16,234 nt of DNA from an uncultured Mycoplasmataceae bacterium (GCA_949299825.1 CASGBP010000078.1:1-16234), one strand, 5' to 3'. Counted from the stretch's first letter, positions 8,464 through 16,234 are shown. Notes: generated by a model from the sequence alone, not told the origin. A program made the numbers and translations.

Positions 8464-10377
8464 ATGAATAAAATTATCAATTTAGTTGATGTCAAAGTTA
8501 ATGATAATGATGGAAGACCTTTGTTAAGAAATGTAAATCTTGAATTTAATGAAGGTGAAAATACTTGTATTTATTCAAAATCTGATAATGAATTTTTAGC
8601 TTGTCAAAAATTAGTAGATGTTTTATCAGGTGCTTCAAGATGTGCTTCAGGTGATATTACTTTTTCAAAGTTTAATGATAGTAATAGAAAATATATTTTT
8701 GGTCATAGAAATTTTGCTAATATTTTCTCAAAAGATGTAAAACCTATTGAAGTTATATATGCACTATTTAAAAAGGAATCAATAATTGAAAGTAACCAAA
8801 ATGAGATTTTGGAAATAGCCAATTTTCTAGGTATTGATTCAGTTTTTGAAACAAGTATGTTAAAGCTTACAAATAAAGATAAACAATTATTTAATTTACT
8901 TTTTTTGCTTACCATTAAACCAAGAATATTGTTTCTTGATAATTTAAGTTTAGTCGGATTAGGTAGCACAAATAAACAAATTGCTATTTTAAATTTTTTT
9001 CATGAATATTTGAATAAATACAATATTACATTAATTATGTCATCTAATGATCCTTTAGTTAGAAAAGAGTTGTGTCAACGTTTTATTGAAATAGATCAAC
9101 AAAAAATAGCAAATGATAATAGTATTAAAATCCAAAAATCAATCGATATAAATACAATTGATAACAAAACTAAGGCTTTTGATTTAGATAGTGAACTTTC
9201 CTTATCCTTAAGTTCTTCTTCTTGAAATGATAATAATCCTTCGAGTAGTTTTTATAATAGGACAGCAAAGCAAGATGATTTTCAAAATATTAAAAAAACA
9301 ACAAGAAATAAATTTGATACAGCATCTATTTCTACTGAATTTGACAAAGTTTTTGATAGAAATAATAGACAATATCAAAGTCAAAGGTTGAGCAATTTTC
9401 CAGAAACAGAATTAAGAACTAAAACTCAAGAATTAAAATTGCAATCTGATGATTTGATTCAAGAGATTAAATTACATCAATCAAATCAACAAAAACATAT
9501 GTCATCTCATTCATATGCAAATCCTAGTTTAGTAAAAAGTACTATAAAGTATGATGATGACGATGAAATCATTCAGGATTTAATTGATACTTATATCATT
9601 AGAAAGCAACTTGAAAAACAAATAAAATCACCTGACTTTATTAAATTATCTGTGGATTTGCAAAATAAGGTGTTTGAAAATTATGAACGAGCTCAACGAT
9701 TAATTAAGGAGAACGATCCAACTGGTATTTATGATCCTAATCGTACTAGTAATCTTGATTTCAAATCTCAATCAAATGATACTTCTGCAAACAATGGTTT
9801 TACTAGAATGATTCTTTCAGAAGAATTGGGATTAGAAGATAATCAGGATCAGAGAATAAAGAATATTTACAAAACTAAAACTAGTGAAATTAATGTGGAT
9901 GATATTGAAAGTAAACAAGATGCTACTTTAAATTCAATATTAAATGATGTCTCTACAGATGAATTATTTGAAACTGAAGAGGAAGAATTTGATTTCAATA
10001 AGAAACCTTCAAACCCAACTATGGATTATAGATATCATGATAATGCACCTAAAAAGAGTTTATGAAATCGTAAGTTTAGAAATCATTCAAATGATCAACA
10101 AGATAGAAAAAATAATGAATTTATGAATAGCCATGAACCAACAAGAAATACTACTGAAAAATTAAGAAAGGAAATTAGTAATAATTTACAAAATCGTAAA
10201 ACTGCAAAATTTGCTAGTGAGAATTATGAACCATCATATTCAAAACCAAAAGTTTCTGCGCCTTTAAAAACTAGAGCTATTAAAACTAGATCTAAAAAGA
10301 ATAAAATTGAACAATTATATGAAGAAGGTTTAGCTGATAAAGAACTAGCAAAAGACTTAAAGGAATCACAAGATTAA
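8464..10377 (+). CDS. Degenerate ABC-ATPase-like domain with long low-complexity tail, 637 aa
   Basis: Residues 1-215 have the ABC nucleotide-binding fold order: strand NLVDVKVND, GEN-type turn, SGDITF, a KPRILFLDNL Walker-B-like strand (152-161), and LIMSSNDP (190-197). Every catalytic motif is altered. The Walker A position reads YSKSDNEF (37-44) with no GxGK[ST], the signature region is LTNKDKQ (135-141) in place of LSGGQ, the Walker B Glu is Asn160, and the switch His is replaced. ATP hydrolysis is therefore unlikely. From about 218 the protein is Asn/Ser/Gln/Lys/Asp-rich and probably disordered. An exception is a helical island near 360-415 (DDDDEIIQDLIDTYIIRKQLEKQ), and the C-terminus is basic. 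TGA codons at 9223 and 10063 are Trp254 and Trp534. AGGAGG (8451-8456) gives a strong start. Function unknown; a structural or scaffolding role is a guess. Confidence 0.8.
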
Positions 10378-10379
10378 TA

Positions 10380-10400
10380 AAAAAATAATTTTTATTTTTT
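10380..10400 (+). terminator. Weak A/T-only hairpin after the pseudo-ABC gene
   Basis: AAAAAATAA (10380-10388) and TTATTTTTT (10392-10400) form a perfect 9-base inverted repeat with a three-base loop. It starts right after the TAA stop. It has no G-C pairs, so termination strength is doubtful, but its position between two units is suitable. Confidence 0.35.
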
Positions 10401-10424
10401 AAAATTCGTCATTAGTTATATAAT
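10396..10424 (+). promoter_or_regulatory. Putative arcB promoter
   Basis: A consensus TATAAT (10419-10424) sits 60 bases before the arcB ATG; a poor -35 (TTTTTA, 10396-10401) is 17 bases upstream. The predicted start at about 10431 leaves a leader of roughly 53 bases that contains the dyad at 10434-10456. The 106-base gap after the previous gene supports a separate transcript. Confidence 0.5.
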
Positions 10425-10433
10425 CTTTTATGT

Positions 10434-10456
10434 AGTACTAAAATGAATTTAGTGCT
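10434..10456 (+). promoter_or_regulatory. Dyad/hairpin at the start of the arcB leader
   Basis: AGTACTAAA (10434-10442) can pair with TTTAGTGCT (10448-10456) over nine positions, one of them a T-G wobble, around a five-base loop. It lies at about +4 to +26 of the inferred transcript, so it may act as an operator on DNA or as an RNA hairpin shielding the 5' end. It does not resemble the ArgR box that I know from Firmicutes. Confidence 0.45.
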
Positions 10457-10483
10457 TAAGTATTTTGGAGGATAAGTTTTATT

Positions 10484-11605
10484 ATGGCTAGTGCTAGTAA
10501 AAGTAGCAAAAAAACTGTTAAATTTGCCCCTTTAAAACCAATTAATTTAAAGGGAAGATGTTTGGATTCTCTAATTGAAAATTTTTCAGTTAAGGAAGTT
10601 GAATATCTTGTTGAGCTTTCTTTAAGAGTTAAAGCAGATAAGAAGGCTGGAAATGTTAGAAAACAAAAAGAATGATTGTTTGGAAAAAACATTGTAACAT
10701 TATGAGAAAAAGATTCAACTAGAACAAGATGTTCATTCGATGTTGCAGCATATGATATGGGAATGGAAGTTTCTTATATCGGACCTCAAGGTTCAAATTA
10801 TGGTAAAAAAGAATCAATTGAAGATACTGCAAAAGTTTTAGGTAATTTTTATGATGGAATTCAATTTAGGGGATTTAGTCAAGAATATGTAAATATCTTA
10901 GCTAAATATTCTGGAGTTCCAGTTTGAAATGGTTTAACTGATGATGAACATCCTACTCAAATTATTGCCGATTTAATGACAATGGTAGAAGAAGTTGGAT
11001 CATTCAAAAAATTAAAAGGTAAAAAATTCATCTTTATTGGTGATTACAAGAATAACATGGGTCACTCTGAAGCAGCTGCTTGTGCCTTTGCAGGAATGCA
11101 TTGTGTACTTTGTGGACCAATGAGCTACAAGAAGGAAATGATACCTGGATTAATAAAGAAACTTGATGCTATTTGTAAGCAAACTGGTGGAAGTATTACA
11201 TATTGTGATGATAAGATTAAGGCTGCAAAAGATGCTGATTTCATTTATACAGATGTTTGAGTTTCACTTGGAGAAGATTTCAAATTATTTGACAAAAGAA
11301 TTGGTGAATTAAAGAATTTCCAAGTTGATATGAAAATGATAAAGGCTGCTAAATCAACTGTTAAATTCTTACACTGTTTACCTGCATTTCATGATAACAG
11401 AACTGAATTTGCAAGAAAAGTCGCAAAGGAATATGGAAGTAAATATCCATTAGTTAAGAATGGTGAAATGGAAGTTACAAACGAAGTATTTGAATCTAAA
11501 TATAATATTGCTTTTAGAGAAGCAGAAAATCGTATGCATTCAATTAAAGCAATTATGTTAGCAACTATGGCAGAACCTAAAGTATATCAAAGAATTTTGA
11601 AATAA
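10484..11605 (+). CDS. arcB: Ornithine carbamoyltransferase, catabolic type, 373 aa
   Basis: The enzyme converts citrulline and phosphate to ornithine and carbamoyl phosphate in the arginine dihydrolase pathway, whose final step makes ATP. The carbamoyl-phosphate site STRTR (78-82), HPTQ (156-159), GDYKNNMGHS (186-195), DVWVSLGE (257-264), the ornithine-side HCLP (297-300) and AENRMHSIKA are all intact. The catabolic assignment comes from the resemblance of the EKDSTRTRCSFDVAAYD and HCLPAFHD blocks to ArcB and from mycoplasma physiology. Four Trp codons are TGA (for example 10673-10675 and 11258-11260). An N-terminal Ser/Lys-rich extension of about 18 residues (MASASKSSKKTVKFAPLKP) makes it longer than the usual 330-340. 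GGAGGA (10467-10472) is 11 bases before the ATG. arcA and arcC are not adjacent. Confidence 0.93.
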
Positions 11606-11640
11606 CTTTATCTCTCCGTTTAGTTTTTTAATCATATAGT

Positions 11641-11674
11641 AATAAAAATGAATGTGTATGCATTCATTTTTATT
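11641..11674. terminator. Bidirectional terminator between arcB and mtaB
   Basis: A perfect 14-base inverted repeat (11641-11654 with 11661-11674) surrounds a six-base loop. Its core is ATGAATG/CATTCAT, flanked by A-runs on the left and T-runs on the right, so each strand ends in a U-rich tract. It separates converging arcB and mtaB and overlaps the mtaB stop codon (11670-11672). Confidence 0.82.
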
Positions 11675-12986
11675 TTATTAACTCACAAACTAAATTTTCT
11701 CCAAAACAACTATTAACTTTAAGTTTTATTATATGATTCAATAATTTCTTGTCATTTGATTTTAAACAAACCTCAAAATATTGAGAACTCTTACCAATAA
11801 GATATCCATTTTCATATTTTTCAAATAATACTTCAATTTCTTGATTAATGAATTTTTTAAGATACAATTTCTTCAATTCCTTAGAAAGATTTAGCATTTT
11901 TTGTTCATTTTGCTTTTTTATTTTTGGATTATTAATATCCTTTATTCTACTAGCGGCTGTATTCCTTCTTTTTGAATATGGGAAAACATGTAAAAAAGAA
12001 AATTGTATATTTTTTATAAAATTATAAGATTCATCAAAATCCTCAATTGTTTCACTTGGAAAACCAACAATAATATCAGTACTAATACTAACTAAAGGAT
12101 CAATTAATCTTATTTTATTAATTAACTCTTCAAATTGAATAGTTGAATATTTACGGTTCATGTTTTTTAATGTCTTGTTACATCCTGATTGAAGACAAAT
12201 ATGCCAATGCCTACAAAACCGTTTATTATTTTTTGTTATTAATTCAATTATTTCATCAGTTATTTGAAAGGGTTCAAGTGAAGAAATTCGTATTCTAAAA
12301 TCACCATCAATTTTATTTATTGATTTTAATAAATCATAAAAATTGTTACCATCCTTATCTAAATAACCAGCTGTATTTACTCCTGTTAAAACTATTTCCC
12401 TAAAACCATTTGCAACAAATTGCTTTATATCATTAATTATTTTCTGTTTACTAGCAGATCTTTGTTTACCCCTTGTAAAAGGTATTGAACAATAACTACA
12501 CATGAAATTACAACCATCTTGGATTTTTATAAATGCTCTAGTTTTTGATTCATAATTATCTAATTTTATGTCCTCAAATTCATCTTCCATTAGCAAATTA
12601 TTTATCTTAATTAAGGTATTATTCTTATTTTCTAAATATTCTTCTATAAGAGATGTAATATTATTTTTAAACTTATTACCAATAATAATATCAACTTTTA
12701 GTTTTTTACTAATTTCATCGCTTGCAACTTGACTATAACATCCAGCAACCATTATTAAAGCATCCTTATTCTTATTTCTTGCTCTAGAAATCATATTTCT
12801 AGATTTAGCATCAGCTGCATTGGTTACAGAACAAGTGTTAATTATATAAATATCAGCTTTAGTTGTAAAATCGACTTGAATTAAACCGATTGAAGTTAAT
12901 TGATTTGCAATTGATTCAGATTCATATAAATTAACTTTGCATCCTAAGGTATGAATAGCAAATGTTTTATATAAATTATTAATCAT
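11670..12986 (-). CDS. mtaB: tRNA methylthiotransferase, MtaB-like radical SAM protein, 438 aa
   Basis: MtaB adds a methylthio group to t6A at position 37 of ANN-decoding tRNAs, giving ms2t6A. The N-terminal methylthiotransferase domain has the three cluster cysteines Cys16 (LGCK), Cys52 (NTCSVT) and Cys83 (AGCYSQ). The radical SAM motif CNFMCSYC (159-166) follows, with its SAM-binding partners LTGVNTAGY (200-208) and RISSLEP, and the HICLQSGCNKTLKNMNRKY block. A TRAM-like C-terminal domain closes the protein. The family is clear; choosing MtaB over MiaB rests on the LGCKVN opening and overall resemblance. The ATG overlaps the upstream stop (TAATG), with AGGAAG upstream (plus-strand 12993-12998). 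It is the last gene of the minus-strand string. Confidence 0.88.
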   Translation of the reverse strand: MINNLYKTFAIHTLGCKVNLYESESIANQLTSIGLIQVDFTTKADIYIINTCSVTNAADAKSRNMISRARNKNKDALIMVAGCYSQVASDEISKKLKVDIIIGNKFKNNITSLIEEYLENKNNTLIKINNLLMEDEFEDIKLDNYESKTRAFIKIQDGCNFMCSYCSIPFTRGKQRSASKQKIINDIKQFVANGFREIVLTGVNTAGYLDKDGNNFYDLLKSINKIDGDFRIRISSLEPFQITDEIIELITKNNKRFCRHWHICLQSGCNKTLKNMNRKYSTIQFEELINKIRLIDPLVSISTDIIVGFPSETIEDFDESYNFIKNIQFSFLHVFPYSKRRNTAASRIKDINNPKIKKQNEQKMLNLSKELKKLYLKKFINQEIEVLFEKYENGYLIGKSSQYFEVCLKSNDKKLLNHIIKLKVNSCFGENLVCELIK

Positions 12987-13585
12987 TAAAAACTTCCTGA
13001 AGTTGCTCTCTCATCTATTTTTGGACTATTTTTACTTTGAGATTTTGTTGTTTCATTATTTTTTTCTAATTTGTCATTATTTTTTTTAATTTCTTCAAAC
13101 CCCATTCTTAAATTTAAATAACTAATAAAACCAATAATAATTAATCCAAAAATTCCACTAAAACCAATTGCAACACTCATTAAAACCAATCTAGCATTTC
13201 AATCATATCCAGTCATTAAACAAGCTACCATTCCCAATAAACCAGTTATTAAGAAATTAATTATGCTTGTATAAGCAACTATTTTAATAGTGTTTAAGAT
13301 TTTAATATTAAAAACATCATTATTATCTTTTATTATTTTGCTAACTTTCCATTGATAAAAAACTAAAACAACACAACTAGCAACCATAGAACAAATTGGT
13401 ATAGCAACAATTTGTAATAGCATTTGAGCTAATTCAGGCTGGCTAATTGGATTTTTAATATCAATACTTGAATCACCAAGATCTAGTGATTTTTTTCAAG
13501 TTAAAAACAACCCTAATTCAATTACTATACCAATAAAAACAAGAACATTTGAAAGTATCAAAACATAATTTAAATATCTTTTCAT
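12986..13585 (-). CDS. Four-helix membrane protein of unknown function, 199 aa
   Basis: I do not recognise the family. The gene starts at ATG 13585, overlapping the rsmE stop as TAATG, and runs through two TGA-Trp codons (near 13498-13496 and at 13201-13199) to a TAA that overlaps the mtaB start. Standard-code reading splits it into two fragments. Four hydrophobic segments are evident at about residues 7-30, 55-78, 98-126 and 132-157. After them comes a Lys/Asn/Glu-rich cytoplasmic tail (EEIKKNNDKLEKNNETTKS) that could be a short coiled coil. With N-in topology both ends are cytoplasmic. AAAGGAAA precedes the start by about eight bases. Its position inside a translation-factor operon with 1-base overlaps on both sides implies co-expression, but gives no function. 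Confidence 0.82.
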
Positions 13586-14289
13586 TATTTAGTGTTTCCT
13601 TTCATTAAAAAATCAATGATAGAAATTGCATAAATTAAGGCAGTTTCACTTCTTAAAATTGTGTTTGTTAAGTTAATTATATATGTATTATGTTTTTTTA
13701 ATACATTTAAATCAACATTATTAAATCCCCCTTCTGGTCCAATAATGATTCCTATTTTTTTTATTCTATGATTTAACATTGGTTTAATATCTAAATTTTG
13801 TTCATCATTTAGATCAGCTAAAAAATTTATATCGTTTTCATTTAATAAATCATTTAATTCTAAATCGTTCAGTTGTTTAATGCTCATTAAATTACTTCTA
13901 TTTGATTGTTTACTAGCCGCTTGAATAATGGTTGAATATCGTTTGAAATTATGTTTAATATTCCCTTGACTATATTGACTATTAAAAATGTAAAAATTAT
14001 TAACTCCAAGTTCAACTGATTTTTTAATAGCTATTTCCATACTAGGGATTTTAATTGATGCTATAAATACATTTAATATAAAATTATTTTCCTTATTTTT
14101 AATTTTTGAAATAATTTCTGCTCTTAATGGATTAAGATCAATTATCTTGGCTAAATACTGACAATTTTCATAATTTACTATTATCTCTTTTCCTTCTTTA
14201 AATCTTAATACTTTAAGTATATGATTTTCATCAATTTCAAAAAAGGATATGATATTGTTTATAATTTTTTTGGCAAAAAATTTATGCAT
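13585..14289 (-). CDS. rsmE: 16S rRNA (uracil1498-N3)-methyltransferase RsmE, 234 aa
   Basis: RsmE is a SPOUT methyltransferase that makes m3U1498 in helix 44 of 16S rRNA. The N-terminal PUA-like domain (about 1-68) includes HILKVLRFKEGKEI. The trefoil-knot domain carries KKSVELGV, QAASKQSNRSNLM, the AdoMet-binding IIGPEGGF (182-189) and the knot signature NTILRSETA (209-217). All match the family except that the usual L-G before ILR is T-N-T. Length is near normal (about 240). The start overlaps the nusB stop by one base (TAATG), and its own stop overlaps the start of the membrane-protein gene the same way. No Trp codon. Confidence 0.92.
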   Translation of the reverse strand: MHKFFAKKIINNIISFFEIDENHILKVLRFKEGKEIIVNYENCQYLAKIIDLNPLRAEIISKIKNKENNFILNVFIASIKIPSMEIAIKKSVELGVNNFYIFNSQYSQGNIKHNFKRYSTIIQAASKQSNRSNLMSIKQLNDLELNDLLNENDINFLADLNDEQNLDIKPMLNHRIKKIGIIIGPEGGFNNVDLNVLKKHNTYIINLTNTILRSETALIYAISIIDFLMKGNTK

Positions 14290-14678
14290 TATTTAAGTAC
14301 CTTTTCAAGAATAGGATTAATAAATTTATATGAGTCATCAATATTGTAATTTCTTCCTGTTATTAGTGCTTGATCAATAATGATATTTCGCGGAGTTTCT
14401 AATACTCGATATTCAGCAACTGCACATATTAAAATTGATTTATCAACATAGGATATTCTTTCTCAACTTCAATTACTTGCAATAAAAGGTTTCAAATCAT
14501 TTATTATATTGTCAATGTTTTCACTTATATATTCAATTACTTTTAAAAAATCTGCATCAAATTCAGGGTTTTCATCAATGAATTTTTCTACCATTTGATT
14601 ACAATTATTTTCACATACCAAATGAGCATAAATAAATTCAAAAATTTTTATTCTCTTTTTTCACTGAACTTCTAGCAT
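14289..14678 (-). CDS. nusB: Transcription antitermination factor NusB, 129 aa
   Basis: NusB, with S10 (NusE), binds boxA RNA and promotes antitermination of rRNA operons. The family pattern is visible: an N-terminal basic helix WKKRIKIFEFIYAHLVC (6-22), a variable middle, then VDKSILICAVAEYRVLETPRN (78-98), IIIDQALITGRNY, and DDSYKFINPILEKVL at the end (114-128), which corresponds to the conserved FINGVLD region. Three Trp codons, at residues 6, 70 and 72, are TGA, so the gene is invisible under the standard code. The ATG at 14678 is the only start after the in-frame stop upstream; ribosome-site support is weak (AAGGT about 12 bases away). It lies 21 bases after efp and overlaps rsmE by one base. 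Confidence 0.87.
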
Positions 14679-14699
14679 TTCAAAGACGACCTTAACTAA

Positions 14700-15263
14700 T
14701 TAACCTCGTGAAATATATTTACCATTTTTGGTTTCAATTATAACTTTTTCTCCTGATTTAATAAACTGTGGAACTTGTATCTCTCAACCTGTTTCTAATC
14801 ATGCTTTTTTTTGAGCATTAGTTACACTATTACCTTGAACAGCATCCTCTGCTTCTTTTACAACAAGTGTTACTTGATCTGGTAGAGAAATACCTAATAT
14901 TTCGTTTTCATATTTTAAAACATTTACTTCTGAACCTTCTACTAGAAAATTTTTTTCTCATTCTAATTTATTCATAGGTATTTCTAATTGTTCTCAAGTT
15001 TCATTGTCTACAAAAACATAATTCGATCCTTCGTTATATGAGTAACTCATTTTGACATTAGATAAAATTGCTTGTTCTAATTTTTCACCAGTTAAAACTT
15101 CAATGGTTATTGCACCGGTTCGTAAATTTTTTACTTTACATTTAACAATTCCTTCACGCATAGCTGTCTTATTAAAAGAATTTTCAATAACTTGGTACAA
15201 ATTATCTTTATAAAAAAAAGCATTTCCTTCTCTTAAGTCTTTTGCATGTATGATTGTAGCCAT
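14700..15263 (-). CDS. efp: Elongation factor P, 187 aa
   Basis: EF-P enters the ribosomal E site and relieves stalling at polyproline. Domain I opens MATIIHAKDLREGNAFFYKD; domain II contains LGISLPDQVTLVVKEAE with the expected spacing, and domain III ends in GEKVIIETKNGKYISRG. Length is standard. Four TGA codons encode Trp (first at 14996-14994, after VDNET). The domain I tip that is normally PGKGxA reads FNKTAM; Lys32 sits where the modifiable Lys/Arg is found, but the flanking Pro-Gly and Gly are absent. AGGAGAA (plus-strand 15268-15274) gives a strong start and is embedded in the last codons of the upstream 86-aa gene, whose TAA directly abuts the efp ATG. Confidence 0.95.
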
Positions 15264-15524
15264 TTAATTCTCCTCTTCCTTTTTACAAAACTGAATTTCA
15301 TTAATTTCACTTTTTATTTTAGGATAACTGTTGATTTTATCAAAGAATTCTTGTCTATTTAGATTAGTATCAAGAATACATATTGTTAATTCATCATAAT
15401 AAAATTTCAGTTTATCCTCTTTAATTGAAATTCATTCTATGTTAGCTTGTCTTAATAAATCCTTGAATGTTTCAAACTCGCATCTAATATTGATAACGAT
15501 AACAAAGTCATTGTTGCTATTCAT
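15264..15524 (-). CDS. Small protein of unknown function between rpsD and efp, 86 aa
   Basis: I do not recognise this protein. The frame goes from ATG 15524 to TAA 15266-15264 with one TGA-Trp (residue 31), starting 4 bases after the rpsD stop. Hydrophobic periodicity suggests a beta-alpha-beta-beta-alpha-beta order: DFVIVINIRC, FETFKDLLRQA, EWISIKEDKLKFYY, ELTICILDT, RQEFFDKINSY, EIQFCK. That order would fit a ferredoxin-like or ACT-like small domain. It has three Cys and an acidic end (KKEEEN). Coding status is supported by the uninterrupted frame, the tight packing on both sides and the reuse of its last codons as the efp ribosome site. Function cannot be assigned. Confidence 0.72.
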
Positions 15525-15528
15525 GATA

Positions 15529-16128
15529 CTATACTAAACGTTTAAATCATTCAACTACATATGATTCATTAATATTTTCAGGCAATTCTTCTCTTTCTGG
15601 ATATCTAGTGTAGGTTCCTTTTAATGTCTTTTTATCAACAGTTACAAATGGTGCAACAATCATTTTATCAGTTTCTAACTTGCTTCCCATTTTTGATTTT
15701 AAAGAAATCTCTGATCCTACATTAATAAGCATTGAAGGGATAGCTGCTTTTTTATTATTAACCAAAATATGCCCATGAGTTACTAATTGTCTAGCAGCTC
15801 TTCTTGTTGTTGCAAAACCCATTCTAAATACTAGTGAATCCAATCTTGATTCAAGAGTCTGTAATAAATTCAAGGTTAAGATTCCTTGTTTCTTTCTTGC
15901 AATTGTAAATAATCTTCTAAATTGACGATCATTTAATCCATACATAAACATTAATTTTTGTTTTTCTTGCAATTGTTCACCATAACCTGATAATTTTGCC
16001 CTTCTATTACCATGTTGACCTGGTGCATAAGTTCTTTTTTTTCCTTTTGAAAATTCCTTGTTATTTTCTAGTAAAGAAAACCCTAATCTTCTAGATTTTC
16101 TATATATACTTCCTGTATATCTACTCAT
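15529..16128 (-). CDS. rpsD: 30S ribosomal protein S4, 199 aa
   Basis: S4 is a primary 16S rRNA binding protein that nucleates 30S assembly and often represses its own mRNA. The start MSRYTGSIYRKSRRLGFSL, the block KRTYAPGQHGNRRAKLSGYG, and the S4 RNA-binding domain (about 93-155, RLDSLVFRMGFATTRRAARQ and HGHILVNNKKA) are classic. The N-terminal zinc cysteines of some S4 proteins are absent (C-minus form). A TGA at 15549-15547 is Trp, after which FKRLV precedes the TAG, bringing the length to the family norm. AGGAGA (plus-strand 16135-16140) lies six to seven bases before the ATG. First visible gene of the minus-strand string; any promoter must lie in 16141 to the window edge or beyond. Confidence 0.96.
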
Positions 16129-16140
16129 TTAATATCTCCT

Positions 16141-16234
16141 GTGATTACAATTTTCACTCAAGATAAGTATTACAAAAACATATGTTGATCAATTAATGTT
16201 TTCAGAATTACAGCTTACCTACTAACAATCCTAA
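16141..16234 (-). promoter_or_regulatory. rpsD upstream/leader region with an interrupted dyad
   Basis: No gene is seen in this 94-base stretch. An interrupted inverted repeat spans 16175-16202: AAAACAT pairs with ATGTTTT, and the central TTGATCAA is a perfect palindrome, with three mismatched positions per arm between them. On the rpsD strand TTGATC could serve as a -35, but only weak -10 candidates (AATACT preceded by TG) follow. An operator, promoter or S4-responsive leader are all possible; the window ends too soon to tell. Confidence 0.35.

Noticed and set aside
8703..8969. Minus-strand open frame within the pseudo-ABC gene
   Set aside because: It is antisense to a well-supported ribosome-site-led gene and has no recognisable features.
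8464..9105. A functional ABC transporter ATPase
   Set aside because: Walker A, signature, catalytic Glu and H-loop are all altered and no permease gene is adjacent.
9944..10126. Short overlapping plus-strand frame in the tail of the pseudo-ABC protein
   Set aside because: It is a shifted reading of low-complexity codons; no ribosome site and no hydrophobic or motif signal.
10417..10460. ArgR/ARG-box upstream of arcB
   Set aside because: The dyad there does not fit the TNTGNATWWWWATNCANA pattern, so no ArgR site is claimed.

Overview
The window comes from a mollicute that reads TGA as tryptophan (translation table 4). Almost every gene runs in frame through one or more TGA codons at places where the protein family keeps going. 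I count about 34 TGA-Trp codons against three TGG-Trp codons. The DNA is very AT-rich, the genes are tightly packed, and the content is core informational genes. A catabolic ornithine carbamoyltransferase and the overall look of the proteins suggest the Malacoplasma/Ureaplasma side of the mycoplasmas. That placement is an inference and not a firm assignment.

Layout: (1) 1-1263 (+) is the 3' part of gatB. It converges on a minus-strand pair, ffh followed by rbgA, at 3429-1270. (2) A 75-base divergent spacer with a symmetric -10 element separates ffh from a small membrane protein (3505-3930, +). Then come dnaA (3971-5329) and tatD (5338-6114). (3) A structured, attenuator-like leader (about 6143-6283) precedes infC-rpmI-rplT, the classic L20-regulated operon. 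(4) Downstream on the same strand are two linked genes without a known function: a 348-residue soluble protein and a 637-residue protein. The latter is a catalytically degenerate ABC-ATPase domain carrying a tail of about 420 residues that is largely disordered. (5) arcB (10484-11605, +) has its own promoter and a dyad in its leader, and ends at a strong bidirectional hairpin terminator. (6) From 16128 back to 11670 runs one minus-strand gene string: rpsD, an 86-residue unknown, efp, nusB, rsmE, a four-helix membrane protein, and mtaB. Gaps are -1 to 21 bases. Three successive junctions share the stop/start TAATG.

Functionally, nearly everything serves translation and ribosome biogenesis: tRNA amidation (GatB), 50S assembly (RbgA), IF3/L35/L20, S4, EF-P, NusB, 16S rRNA methylation (RsmE) and tRNA methylthiolation (MtaB). 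SRP (Ffh) and replication initiation (DnaA) are also present. The parts that do not fit this theme are the pseudo-ABC pair, the two small membrane proteins, the 86-residue protein and ArcB. No tRNA, rRNA, insertion sequence, CRISPR array or prophage gene was recognised.
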